Shown: positions 12,002-23,707 of the stretch, piece after piece | How positions within the stretch are numbered: the stretch's first letter is position 1 | Layout: each line of letters starts with the position of its first letter | Source of the DNA: Enchytraeus crypticus | Taxonomy: Eukaryota > Annelida > Clitellata > Enchytraeida > Enchytraeidae | DNA: 64,000 bases | Reading direction: 5' to 3' | Assembly (NCBI GenBank): GCA_905160935.1 | Contig: CAJHZI010000688.1 | Coordinates: 305,429 to 369,428, forward strand | The notes under the pieces: generated by a model | Told to the model about the DNA's origin: nothing | Seen by the model: the letters and a program-made list of their open reading frames with translations, nothing else | The model's database searches: none | Made by a program: the position numbers and the translations under genes

Positions 12002-15000
12002 TTACCGTTTACATCATCAACCGAAAGCGATCAAGTTAAATGAAAGAGATAATAACTGAAGAAAACCATAAGTACAAATTTCACTCGAGAATTCTCTTTT
12101 GTTCGCCAAGTGCAGAGATAGAATAAACAAAAAGACAGAGCAAGTTCAAGGACGCCTTAAAAATAGTATAACGTCAGTTTTCTCACAGGATTTGGAAAAA
12201 AAATTGCTCGAGAGAAAGTGACATCATAAGCGGATCAGGTCATTAAAAAGCTCTACCATGAAGGTAAAAAAAGCTGGTAAAGCTAAGGTTAACGTCAGTT
12301 TCCTCACTCGAAAGCGATGTCAGTGACGGGCGAGCCTAGGATTTGAACCCCGCACCTATTGATCCGCGGTCGAGTATCTTAACGACTTCGCCACTGGCTC
12401 CAGCCAGAAGGAGAAATATACGAAAGAATTCAACTTAATGGGATGTGTTAACTTTAATCCAATATTCAGTAAATTCATTGATAACATTGCAAGAACAAAG
12501 GTTTAGACTATAGAGACAAACATTAAAAATTGATAGCAATTCCGAAAATAAGCGTTTATTGTTTGTTATATAATACAACATCTTCAATAATATTCTTAAC
12601 GGCCTCGACGACCAGATATCAAACCAATAATAAAAAACATATATGTCATTATATATTTTAATATGCATCAAACTATGAATGACAACGGCTTAAAAATTAT
12701 ACAGCATGAGATTTATATAGAAACGAAAAGCAAAAGCACAATAATTTAAAAAGATATCAATTTAAACACATTCTAATATAAACACATGTTAATGTTTAAA
12801 CCCATAATAAAATTTTTAAACACATACTAATTCAAACACTAATCTGAACAGTATTTGATTATAAACTGCATTCTGCTATGAATAACTCAGAATAAGCAAT
12901 TGAAATTTTCAACAATGATTACAAAACCAAATGTTAGAAACTTACTATTATATACATTTATAAGTCTAGCTTACACATAAAACTTCCAATGAAATTTAGA
13001 TATTTTAGTTAAAATTAAAATGGTACACATGTGACATTTCCTTAAAGGAAATTAAATAAATCTATAAATGCAAGGAGTGTAAAACTAAGAATTCTGAGAT
13101 TCAGCAACAACAGTCTATCCATTAGCGAGATCCACAACTAGCAATCAAACGAACAGAGAATGCAGAGTCACACCAGAGAATTCGGTTGTTTCAGACAACT
13201 AGAGCAATGTATTAGACACATGTTTATAAAAAAAGATTCATTTTAGAATGTATGACACGTGAAAGATCTCGGAGCAAATTAGTTGTAGTCCGTTTTTGAG
13301 CGATTTTAAAATCTATTTGGTCACAGGGAAAGTGTGTAAGTGCGTGGAGAGCTAGTAATAATATATGTCAAATGTAAGTACATTTCAGCAATATCAATAT
13401 CCTAATGATATTAAAGGTAAAAATTGTCAATTAATGAATCCGAGGAGTAACTTACAATATTAGAAAGAAAAGAGATATGCGGAAAGAACGGATTCTTATG
13501 AAGAGCAGCCTAAACAACCGAAAAACAGCCTAAAACATCTAATGGGGAATTTTATAACACTCCGATAGTAAGCTATCGAAGGTTTTATCGAAGGGATAGT
13601 CACTTTTGGATTTTATGAACACTTGTCGACTCGCTAAGGTCCGCTTAAGAGATGTAGAGTAGTCGAAATCGAGCTATAATAACAAAATTAATACATATTA
13701 TGACATACGTAATACGTCAGTAGATTGAACAGAATTTGAAATGTGTCAATGAGCTAGCGCCATCACACAGTAAAAGTTATCGAGATTGCGACAAATAAAA
13801 GCCTAACAGAGTGAAAAGGTCATGGGTACAAGGTGATAGCACTGAATTATCCGACCCACTAAAGTCTGGAGATCTTAACTAAGTCCCTTTCTCATCAGAT
13901 ATAATTCTTATCGTGATATACGACTGAGATTTGAAACTGTACCTACGACGCCAAATTGCTAAACTGGATATTGAGCACAATCGCCAAGCAGTTCAGACAT
14001 TGGTACATCTGGGTCGGTGGACGATTTCTATAAATAGCTTCAGATCGATGACGAGATAAAATAATAAACAGTTGAGTTGGCAGCACTTCAGATTGAGAAC
14101 ATCTGCAATAAGGTTTTTAATTTCCCGAATAACAAAAACGCCAATTGCGTATAACATCAGAAATGGGAAGCATTGGACTGCACTCAATGTTACGTGCGCA
14201 ATTTATTGCATACATTGCATCCAGAGCACTACACAAAGGCCTCGGAATTTGTGGTAGAAGATTGGTAAGATTAGACTTTTGTGGTTAATGGAAGGTTTGC
14301 ATATACGAATAGATAATTGCTTCGTGTGTAAGGGAAGCAGTTTGCATCAGAAATACGTACGTAGAGTAGTTAGTTAGTTAACTTTGAATGTCTCAAAGAT
14401 TCATCTTTAACGTTGCCAGCATTTGGAATAGCAAACTTCCGCTACTATTCTCAATGAATTAGTAGTGTGCATACAGAACCATTCCATGGACGTCCCTAAC
14501 TAGGCTGTCGAATGAGAACTGTGCGTTAAATGGGAGCATTTATTTAGCAGCATGTTGCCATGGAGCACAGCAAACGGTTATAACTAGGCCATGTTTTCAC
14601 CGCAGCAAGAAAACATTGCTTCTTGAAGTCATCAAACGCTGGAGTGCCAACTGCCTTCATATTATAAGCGAATAAAGTGGGTAAAAGAGAAAGCGTAATA
14701 CCTATTCCCCTATCTCAAGTACATCGTAACAGACAGTCTGTCTAGAATCGAAAACGTGCCCTCTAGCTTAGCAGGAAAGCGTGCTACCAACTCGCCAACT
14801 CAACGAAATATAACCGACCAAAAAATATACCGAGTGAGATTACGTCGTAATGGTTAAGATTCTAGAGTTCGAAGCAAGAGTTAAAAAGCGTTCTGAGTTC
14901 CATCTTCAATAAGAACAATACAGGTAGATAAGAACCTCTACAGCTGTCATTAATGTGTGCAGCTGGTGGTAAAATAGACTGACTGCTGGTGTGCATTGTA

Positions 15001-16602
15001 AGTAGCTAAGCTATACAAAAATGGTATAAGGCTATAGGAATAGAAAGTTCTTTAAACGGTTTACAAGGAATGTGCAAAATGAAACGATTTTGAGTTATTA
15101 CGAAAATATAAAGAGCAAGAAAACATGTGATATGAAGTAGCATTACAAGAAGAACATTCGGTGAACATAATATGCTACGTTTCAAGGATTGCAGGAATAG
15201 GGCCGGCCAATAGAAAATGGGAAAAACTCATAACAGTTCTATTAATAGCCTCCTTCGACTCATCCGAGGATTGTAGAAAATTTTCCGAGGTAAAGTTTGT
15301 AACCAGGATTCGACCGTAGATCACGTATACGTCAGTCGAACATGAATCCAGGAAGCGCCAATAAAACATTGACCAAAAATACGTGACGTGAAAGCTTAGA
15401 GCTCTAAAACACGGATTTTCAAGAAAAGTGCCCAAAATTGAAATAAGACTTTACAGGATTGATGTTTTATGAGATGGAGCACTATTCCGTCAAATCAATG
15501 TACTCCGTATAGAGAGTAACCGGAGTCTATCCTGTATATTTAGAAACAGAAAGCAGGTTTGAAAAATTATGAAAACTTGTGTTCAATAACAATTAACTAT
15601 GAAACAGTTGAAACTAGTTGTTGCTTAAATTGGGTAGAACATAGTGAACAAAAAGACTAAATTGATTTATCAATTCCAATTAAGCGGATGAATATTATGT
15701 ATATAGAAATTTCAGAATAGCTCAGCGCACAGAAAAAGATTAAAAAAAGTAGTTCATTCAATCAATCATTTGAACTATTAATTAGCTACTGAATAAATTA
15801 TAAAAGAATGAATAAGCAAATATGCAATAGGAATAATTCTGTAAAATTTGCAAAGACTACAAACAAATGAAAAATTTAAAAGATTTAACAATCCCATCAA
15901 CCAAACTGATACAACATATTTATGTGGTATAGACAAAAATTTTGTATATATACATGAGTGTAATTACGGGATAAGCCAGTGACTTCTTGTTAAAGTTCAC
16001 GACCGCGGATCAGTAGATAATGGGTTCAAATCCAGCGTTTTCACGTCATTTACATGCTTTTGAAACCGAAAACTGACGTTAAACTTGGCTATAGCCCTTA
16101 GCCTTTAACATAACATTACAGAGTCAGGAAGCAATTAATTATATGCTTGTTTTTTGATAGCGTACATTGCCGTAAATCGCAGTATCCTAAATTATAGTAA
16201 TCTTATCTCGTATATAATCACTGGTAACTCTTCATTCAAACGATCAACAAGTGAGTGTACCATAGTAATCCAGAGTCGACCTTCTACTACACAATACACA
16301 TCTCCTCAAGGTTGAGCTGACCCACAAAGTAGAACAAAAACAACATTCAACATCCGCAGCAGGCTAACAGCAACTGGCGTGGAGGCAAACAAAATTCTAC
16401 CAGAGCAACCAGTCAAAAGAAAACCAGCAAGACTAGCAGGACTGTGTTAGTTCAATATTCCTATATAGGAATATATCTGCTATTACATTGCAACTGTAAT
16501 GATATACTTAAAATAGTACGTTTGAAATTATTGGATTGAGACTTTATCAACTTTGTAGCACTTAGTTGGCGTAATAAATGTATGGCCTTAAATTGTACAC
16601 GA

Positions 16603-16644
<42 letters not shown>

Positions 16645-17542
16645 CATAACCATATATATAATTAATATATAACCATAACAACCAGCAGAGCGGCTCTACT
16701 CTCTACTCGCCTCAGAAATTATTTGCAATATACAAAGCTCTGAACACGAAGTAATCAACAATAAAACGATAATCACGTAGCGGGCGGGTACATTTAGTCA
16801 TATCAATATCATCCTCTACAGTATTAATAACCCCATCGCTTCACCAGTACAACAGCATACAGCACCATTTAGGATCTCATCCTTCTATAACACTTTTTTG
16901 TAATTTCTTTATTTTGAGCACCTTTTGAATGAATCGGGGGGGGGGGGGGGGTTGCACAAATGTGCTCTGTGGAGAAGTCCCGTATTTATCATCTTTGGAT
17001 TAGACAGCGGATGATAAATCTCTATTAATACGATACTTTAATTATTAAGAGAATTGTTTTTGTTCTATTAATATTTATAGTATTTCCTAAATATTTTAAT
17101 ATCTTCATAATTTTATTGTAAATATCCAGCGCTTAACAGTGCTCGATTACATCAATCAATGATACTGCACTCGCTACACCTACCTGACTGTTACAGGAGA
17201 ACACAGCACACAAATGTTATATTTGATAAAAGTAGAAATACACTCAAACTATTAATATTTCTCAACAGACAATGAAAATATGAATCATAGTCAGCTAGTA
17301 TATTAAATCTATGCATCTTTCTCTATGTATGTATGCATCCTTCTCTGTGTATCTTCACTGATGGCTACTCGTACTCATAATATGTACCCTTACTTTTTCT
17401 ATTGATGTGCATGCTTATTAATGTTTGCTCGGATGTTTGCTTTCATTTGATTTTTATATGATTTATTTTGCTAGTATCTTATAATTTTTACACGTATGTT
17501 GTTTGTCAGTGATTTAGTATTGATGCTGAACAAATAAACGCA

Positions 17543-17597
<55 letters not shown>

Positions 17598-17896
17598 CTC
17601 TATGAGCTGAGCCGCTGATATGTTGGAAAAATGTTCGACAGCGATTCAGTAGATGCAGGGTTCAAACCCAGTGATCGCCCGTCACTGACATGCTATTGAG
17701 CAGGAAACTGACGCTCAATTTGACCCTTGCTTTTTTCGCGAGATACTTTAATATAGATTACTAAATATAAATTACATTATCAGCAACTTACCTTAGAGAT
17801 TAGTTCATCGTGGTTGGCTAGATGAGCGCGGCAGTGGATACAGCTGTATGTTCTGTGACATTCGTCTGGTAGGTACTCGTGAAACGTTTTCACCAT
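7798..17896 (-). CDS. YPEL: YPEL (Yippee-like) zinc protein, exons 1-2, partial
   Basis: Two exons on the minus strand join in phase. Exon 1 (17896-17792) encodes residues 1-35, starting [19 protein letters not shown]. Exon 2 (7841-7798) encodes [15 protein letters not shown]. Together they match the N-terminal half of the YPEL1-4 group, including the first zinc-binding CXXC (CIHC, residues 19-22) and [13 protein letters not shown]. The exon 1/2 border after ELISK is the position I recall from animal YPEL genes. YPEL proteins are small (about 120 residues), nuclear and centrosomal, and their biochemical role is poorly known. The second CXXC and the C-terminal half should lie in later exons that I could not find in 1-7797; they are presumably left of the window. 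Intron 1 is about 9.95 kb and holds a hAT transposon and SINEs. YPEL5 is excluded because it lacks these motifs. Confidence 0.93.
8005..8145. repeat. AT microsatellite
   Basis: A long TA dinucleotide run with short TTATAAT interruptions inside YPEL intron 1. Confidence 0.95.
8204..8340 (+). repeat. SINE family A
   Basis: Head GGAGCCAGTGGCGACATTGG, box-B-like ACTCAAATCC, CTCGTCACTGATATCGCTTT, end GACGTTAACATCAGCTTTAC. It lies in YPEL intron 1. Confidence 0.85.
8341..10285. other. YPEL intron 1, no other gene seen
   Basis: AT-rich with a short ATTG repeat (9058-9074). Frames of 61-81 codons here show no family match or splice pattern. Confidence 0.5.
10305..10480. repeat. Subterminal CCGAAC array, left end of hAT element
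   Basis: Repeated GAACCGAACCC words are spaced by AGACTCTGGC-type spacers. The matching array at the other end spans 11575-11768. Confidence 0.85.
10620..10760 (+). mobile_element. LINE reverse-transcriptase fragment inside the hAT element
   Basis: Read on the plus strand from 10671, the sequence encodes [20 protein letters not shown] followed by IKETKVM. This matches the segment just after the RT active site in many invertebrate LINEs (LQ-IMD-LN...[13 protein letters not shown]). It is a short fragment carried inside the transposon. Confidence 0.7.
11575..11768. repeat. Subterminal CCGAAC array, right end of hAT element
   Basis: GAACCGAACCCGAACC words alternate with CTTGTTAGAA- and TTTTCAACGA-type spacers. 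The orientation is the same as in the left array, so these arrays are not part of the inverted repeat. Confidence 0.85.
11927..11999. repeat. AT microsatellite
   Basis: An uninterrupted TA run of about 70 bases. Confidence 0.95.
12272..12405 (-). repeat. SINE family A, reversed
   Basis: The reverse complement shows GGCTGGAGCCAGTGGCGAAG, then GGTTCAAATCC and GACGTTAACCTTAGCTTTAC. Confidence 0.85.
12406..15960. other. YPEL intron 1, unexplained 3.5 kb
   Basis: From about 13440 to 15560 the composition is less AT-rich than the surroundings, but no protein family, splice-bounded exon or repeat family is recognised. Frames at 13993-14257 and 15175-15435 overlap on opposite strands or lack similarity. 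It could be a decayed mobile element. Confidence 0.4.
15967..16110 (+). repeat. SINE family A, diverged copy
   Basis: ATAAGCCAGTGACTTCTTGT, GACCGCGGATCAGTAGATAA, GGGTTCAAATCCAGCG and AACTGACGTTAAACTTGGCT keep the family order but with many changes. Confidence 0.7.
16604..16642. repeat. AT microsatellite
   Basis: TA run inside YPEL intron 1. A 16-base poly-G run follows at about 16936-16951. Confidence 0.9.
17546..17602. repeat. CT microsatellite
   Basis: TCTCTC run with a few TTT interruptions, directly upstream of a SINE. Confidence 0.95.
17605..17735 (+). repeat. SINE family A, diverged subfamily
   Basis: GAGCCGCTGATATGTTGGAA, CAGGGTTCAAACCCAGTGAT, CGCCCGTCACTGACATGCTA and GGAAACTGACGCTCAATTTG. 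It resembles the copy at 51493-51625, suggesting a second subfamily. Confidence 0.75.
17792..17896 (-). CDS. YPEL: YPEL exon 1 (start codon)
   Basis: ATG at 17896-17894; 35 codons ending ANHDELISK; donor GTAAGT at 17791. The start was chosen because MVKTF is the conserved YPEL N-terminus. Confidence 0.94.
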
Positions 17897-18110
17897 CTTT
17901 CAATTTTATTCTCTCGGCGTCTCTCTAAAGAAGGTTCGTCTGGTTTAATCACTGGTACCTCAATAGATCTGATTTTGCTCCCTCGCTGAATGATTTTACA
18001 ACATTCAGAGCCAAATGCAGAAACAAAGATGGCGTCTATTGGAGAAAGGAATACGAAGTCTAATGGCGGTAACAATATATGATGACAAAAGTTGAAAGCA
18101 GTATAGAGTC
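17897..18110 (-). promoter_or_regulatory. YPEL 5' UTR and probable core promoter
   Basis: This stretch is richer in CpG than its surroundings and carries two YY1-like words on the gene's strand, GACGCCATCTTTG (near 18030) and CCGCCATTAG (near 18064). Such sites are common just around start sites of TATA-less genes. No TATA box is evident. The start site itself cannot be placed by eye. Confidence 0.4.
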
Positions 18111-18654
18111 CGCTGAAAACAATAGGAAGTTTCCAGGTATAAAATTCTATTAAAAGTATTTATCTTCAAATAATTAACTTCGCTATCTTAATATATTTCG
18201 CCTCGATTAATCTGCAAACACAAAAATACATTATACGGATATTACAGATTCACGCAGTTGATTGACTTTTAAGTATTTATTAGAAAGAAAAAAGGCGATA
18301 TCCCTTTCTAATTAAAAAAAATCACGAAATCGTGCACTATATCCTGAAAAGAATACAGTTAATAATAACGTGCAAAAGGCGATATGTTTAGTTCTATTAT
18401 GCGTTATTAAAAATGCCTTCAACAATTATTTACGAAGAGCTTAAAAAATGAAATGCTAACATATCTGTTTAGACATCAGAGGGAGTGATCAATATTTCTC
18501 CATGTGAAAACTTCTGGTTTCTAACGTTATTGTGAATATGGATGAATAAATATTTTACTCAGAGCCAATATTCTGGCAGAAATCTTAGACTTCTAGATAG
18601 GTCATGCAAAATTAAAATCCCCAACGATGATAAAATGCAACAGCTGAAGCAACT

Positions 18655-18905
18655 GTAGGGCTCTCTCTCTCTCTCTCTCTTAGTGCACTACTTACTGGCA
18701 GGTCCATAGAAGAGTTTCTGGCAGAAGAGTTTCTGGCAGAAAAGTGGAGGCTATGCCTCCACTCATCTCTGTCTTCCGCTTTCCTCTTCAAGTCCACATA
18801 TGACCATATGAGTTGATCTATAAATCATCTAACATACATAACCTATGCCAGTCTCTGCCTCTATTCCTTCCATTCTGCCTTCAAGTTCTAAGAAATTTTT
18901 TAGTA
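18655..18905 (-). mobile_element. GA-tailed LINE 3' end (family D)
   Basis: On the minus strand the sequence reads into codons like MDLKRKAEDRDEWRHSLHF and ends at a GAGAGA tail (the CT run at 18660-18680 on the plus strand). The charged DR-EWR motif is typical of the C-terminus of LINE ORF2 proteins. GCAGAAGAGTTTCTG is locally duplicated within it. Other copies are at 24885, 30660, 53565 and 54426. Confidence 0.7.
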
Positions 18906-21300
18906 GATTAGACTCCCCCCCCCCCTTAGAATGTGTCCAAGGCTAAACATTGTTAATGGCATCGACAAAGCTCCCAGGTTCACAGAGTGATATACATGCA
19001 TACTAAGCAGAGATTCATGTTAATCTAACGGTACTCACAAAACCTTGGCGACGTCAATTCTAATATAAGAATAACCAGTTCACGCTCTCGAGCTCTCGAG
19101 AGTAGATTAAGCCGAAAACAAACCTAGTTAATCCAAGTGCAATATAATAAGACACTTGCTGTATATAAGAAGAACTTCATCAAATTAACGAAGAACAGAT
19201 TTACAGTTAAATTCACATAAATACATAGTATGGTATGCTGTATAAAGATATGTAAAATGTGTTATACTATACTTTACAATATATCAAGTAATTCATATTT
19301 CTTATTTAGATATTTTTTTATTATTCTATATTTGTTAGAGTTATATAATTACCAATTTACTATTTAAATTTTGCCAAAGTCGCGCATTCAACAGAAATAC
19401 ATCTAGTCAAATCTCTCCTCCCAACTATAAAAACTTGAACTAACACAATAAAATAAAAACACAGACCATCACAGCGAAAAAATGGTTTTATAATGGTTGT
19501 ACAGCTGATGTCAGCAATACTTGGATTTTACTTGATATGCTGATGCCTTATACATGTCTTACAAGAGATTAGATGAAGTGTATAAAAACTACTACATTTG
19601 ACACGAACAAAGAATGATGCAAGGGCGATCTTGAAATTATTCCAGAGAAACGTTATGTTTATTAGGACAAGTAGAGAGCTATTAGAGAACACACGGTATT
19701 AACAATTTCGTACAAGAGGTTTTGCCTAAAAAGTGGTTCACGAGACCTACTGTGAAATTAACACCTTAGAACCACGGGCTAGCTAACACATACAAATAAC
19801 TGCGTTTCACAGTGTTCGATGTTGTCATTGACGACGTTATAAGCTTATTCTAAATATTGTTGTAGTCGACAAGTGGACCGCTAGAACAAATCCGCCACTG
19901 GCCATTACGAAATGGTTATGAGCTGTAATTATCGACCATTCAGTACCACGAAGTGTTTCTAATCCGGCTAATCAATATTAGGCCTTTTAATCAGAAACAA
20001 CTGGATCCATCCGTGTTACTGATTGAGGCCATTCTAGTCAATATTATTATTTATTCTGTTTTAGCCTGTAATAAGCCTATGGGCTTATTCTAACTTACTA
20101 TGGTGACCTAATTATAGCCCGCTCATTCAATAATAGGACTGGACCCACAGTACTAACATGGTTCCATTTTACAAACATTCCGTCAAAACGATTGTAAAAT
20201 AACGAAACGAGCCGAATAAACAACAGTGAAACAAGGCCCAGTTCTGCAGACCTAATCAGGTCATATATCTAAGCAATATATCAAGGTGCAAAGATGAGAA
20301 TTTGAGGAACAAAGCGAAACAAGAAAAACTCGCAAAACAAAAGCCTACGTGACATTATTTAACTAATTCTAGCAAGCTAGATTAGAAATTTGAGCTAGTT
20401 CAAACATGGCCTACGTGATCTGCTAATAATAATTATATGAAATTTATTCTAGAAATCACTGACACAAAAATTCATGACCCATCTGGCTGCGTTTTAATTT
20501 ACTTTAACTGGTCGAGACAGGTTTGCGTTGCACACTCCGATGATTGTAACGATGATGAACTAGTAACAAATGAGACAACAACAACAGAAGATACACAAAC
20601 AACTAACAGAGCATGACAGTAATATTCAATCTGTCCTCAAACATTCTCGTACTTATAATGCAAAATACGCTAGAATTAGCTAACTCGTAATTGCGCAAGT
20701 GTCCCGAAAGTCTGTGTAATTTGATATATCGCTTATCAATTTAGCAGAACTGAGTCAGAAAGTATCAGACACTTGGTTTAGTTTATTCGTGTTTAGTCTC
20801 CCTAATGCCCAAAAATTAAAAACACTTTGACAAACTAAGTTCACATACGTACATGAAGAACTCCATTTATAAAGGTGAGGCTAAGAAAAGTGGTATACAT
20901 ACATTTTGAAAGCTTGTACTGCTTCTTAGAAGATTTATGGGTAGTTTGATCTCAAAATTTAGACGTCTAATAAAGCCTATTACGAAATAAGCTAGTCCAT
21001 CTAATTTATAACAATCGTAAGCGTCTACTAAAGTAGATATATCACAGTTTAAACACTCCAACGACGGTAATTTTGACCCTTGATAACAACAACCACTACG
21101 AGCCAACCGAAGGTGGAAATCTGCGCCTTGGACATGAGCGAGACAGAAGATAATCGATATCTACAATCATACTAAAACAACCTCGCAATTAATACAAGAA
21201 ATGACAATGCACGCCACTGTTGTGTAGTTAACTCCAGGTTTTTTCTTTGTCCTTACATACGACCATGCTCGACTCAAGAGCACTGAGATGCGATCGATAC
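18906..21300. other. Gene-free stretch upstream of YPEL
   Basis: No gene recognised. A 79-codon minus-strand frame (21106-20867, contains SLECLNCDISTLVDAYDCY) has no family match. A CGATGTTGTCATTGACGAC word at 19809 echoes family C. Confidence 0.45.
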
Positions 21301-21321
21301 GAGGCCTAGCTTCCTGCGAGA

Positions 21322-21400
21322 GGATATAAATAACGTCAGGCTAGTTACAACACCACAACAGTCAGCAGCGAATGGTGGCCAAGTACGCTCAAAGTGAAGC
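21322..21400 (+). promoter_or_regulatory. Possible TATA-type promoter
   Basis: GGATATAAATAACGTCAG gives a good TATA box with a CRE-like ACGTCA next to it, in a GC-richer patch (21240-21440). A short frame, MVAKYAQSEAT, begins about 45 bases downstream. No coding gene follows, so it could serve a noncoding RNA or be chance. Confidence 0.2.
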
Positions 21401-21721
21401 CACATAAACTGAACGAGGCAAGGCACGCCCTGCGTACACAAAGACCAAAATAAAAGTAGTCACAGAACAAAGAATGCAGTATTAATAACAACACCAAACG
21501 GCGCCAAATTCATAGCGACTTGGACATGACAGAGGTAACGAAAAATGTTTAATCCCACCGACCTTGGTTACTCTGATAATCGACGAAAGCTATCAAATTC
21601 TAAGAAGAGTACACAGACTCTAAGTTAAAAAAATGAAAATATATTATTCAATATTAAAGGATAAATAAATCAGCTAATTTCTTTGTAAATCAGTCAAGGC
21701 TTAGACGCTTACCTATGATAT

Positions 21722-22006
21722 ATCATCATCATCATCATCCCTAGAATCCCAGCTTAACCAGGGTCGGGATACAAATAGACTGTCTCAAATCCTCTCTGTC
21801 CTACACTACACCACCAGCCAATTCCCTATTTGAGACTTTTCCATTCGTTTAAATACTTGTAGCAATTTCTGAAGCCTAGGCGCTCACCAACCGAATGCCT
21901 TTTCTGACGTTGGTATGGATATTAGAGCTTTAGTCGCCTTCTACGACACCAGCAGTCACCGGTTGGTCGGTTAACAACCCGGATACAACACGGGGAGTAC
22001 CTATGA
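21722..22006 (-). mobile_element. CAT-tailed retroposon 3' end (family E, longest copy)
   Basis: Reading the minus strand, GTACTCCCCGTGTTGTATCC leads through CGACCAACCGGTGACTGCTG and ends GTATCCCGACCCTGGTTAAG, CTGGGATTCTAGGG and GATGATGATGATG. It looks like a LINE 3' UTR with a GAT tail. The last 60 bases are shared with the SINE at 29761-29998. Confidence 0.75.
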
Positions 22007-23473
22007 TATATAATCTTAATAAAAAGCTTTGAAAGCGGGCGGAAATGAGCCCTCCAGTCTGTTATACAGCTAGTCGGAGGTTTTCTCTCAGAGTTCTCCA
22101 GTAAGAGGATTTTCAGTGAAGTACCTGGTGGGACTGATGATAAGATGTTACCTAGAATTCATTACAGCGCATAAAACTGCACTGCAGTAACTCGCCATCA
22201 AATTTCACAGTACTCTAGACTGCACACACCAGAAACATGCCTGAATGACCATTTACTAACCCTGCGAAGAGTCGGATTTTAATAGCGAGAGTGATTAAAT
22301 ACAGTTTCACAGTAAGACTAGTCGACCTTACTTGGAACTCGTTAAATACTCATAATGACAGCCTTCGTTGGTCGCTCGTAACACCTTCGACTGAGGAATA
22401 ATGCGTTGAATCCAGTTTTTAAACGACCTCATCCAAGAAAAATTAATTACTGGCTCTCACAAATAATCTCCCGATAATAACGTAATAGACATGAAGGATC
22501 AATGGTCAAATGGATCGATCACGAATGCTCAAATATATAAAACAAAACATAGCAAAAATTGTCTCCATGTAAAACTGTATACATCTTAAAAATAAATTAA
22601 AACAATCGTAATAAAAAACTAAATTAACATCGCAATTAAAGACAAAAATTCCAACTCTTGTAAAAAATTGTATATCTTAATAAAGCAGCAGCCTAATAAG
22701 TCATTCAATTATTTCAGCTTTTAAAGATTACATGCACCATCAATTCAGCCGACCAAGTTGAAACATTGTAAATGTCAAAAATTTTAGTGATTAAAACAAC
22801 AAAAATTTAAATGTCATCGATTCAATCATATCTCAAAGCAATTGCTACACAAATCCACACAGATTCCAGCAATACAATCATCACGTTCGCACTTTTCAAA
22901 TCACAATTTCGAAGCAGAATCACGCATCTGCGGTAGAGAAACCGTTATATTAGCTGTACCCAGGATAGTTAAAGGTTTCATTTCCTGAAGATATAGAAAA
23001 ATTAATTTTAAAACCCAAAAACTTTCGTCGTCAGAGGAATAATAGCACAATTTTACAGAAATGCTACGTCAGTCATTATCGGCTAGAACCATATCGCGTC
23101 TTCCGAGTCCTTTTTGCACTGAGGGTTAATTTGAAGGACTTGAACGCCTGGAAAAGATTCTAGAGAGAAAAAGAAATCTAATATATATTCACGTGCGCTA
23201 TCTTTTCCGTCCTTCAACTGTTAATCATTAGCTATCTTTGATAAAATCTTCCAAAATTTCAGAAAAGACTTTCTGAATTTTAGAAGCAATTCTGCTTGGA
23301 TTATCAAAAAACCGTTATGTTATAAAGAAGGAAGAATTGTAAAGGCTCATACGCGTTGCCTAGGTAATAAGGGCTTGCACCAATCAATAGTTTTCTGTAG
23401 TCTCTGTAAGAAGAGAGGAATCAAGGCAGAAATTCTTGAATTTCTAATGAATCGACATTAAAAATTCATCAGC

Positions 23474-23475
<2 letters not shown>
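22007..23475. other. Gene-free AT-rich stretch
   Basis: No gene, RNA or repeat family is recognised here. Confidence 0.5.
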
Positions 23476-23476
<1 letters not shown>

Positions 23477-23529
<53 letters not shown>

Positions 23530-23614
23530 ATATATATAGTATGTCGTGATCATCTTCCCTTGAATCCCAGTTTAATTAGGATCGGGATATGAATAGACCT
23601 TCTTTTCCATACCA

Positions 23615-23703
<89 letters not shown>
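23477..23703. repeat. AT microsatellites flanking a family E fragment
   Basis: TA runs at 23477-23540 and 23617-23703 bracket a 70-base CAT-tail retroposon end (CTTGAATCCCAGTTTAATTA, GGATCGGGATATGAATAGAC). The long IYIYIY frame seen here is a microsatellite artefact. Confidence 0.9.

Positions 23704-23707
<4 letters not shown>

Noticed and set aside
18026-18067. Plus-strand ATG exon MASIGERNTKSNGG with a GTAACA donor
   Set aside because: It is antisense to the YPEL 5' UTR/promoter; the ATGGCG word is better explained as a YY1-like site.
20867-21106. 79-codon minus-strand frame
   Set aside because: No family match, no matching splice sites, usual length for chance frames in this composition.
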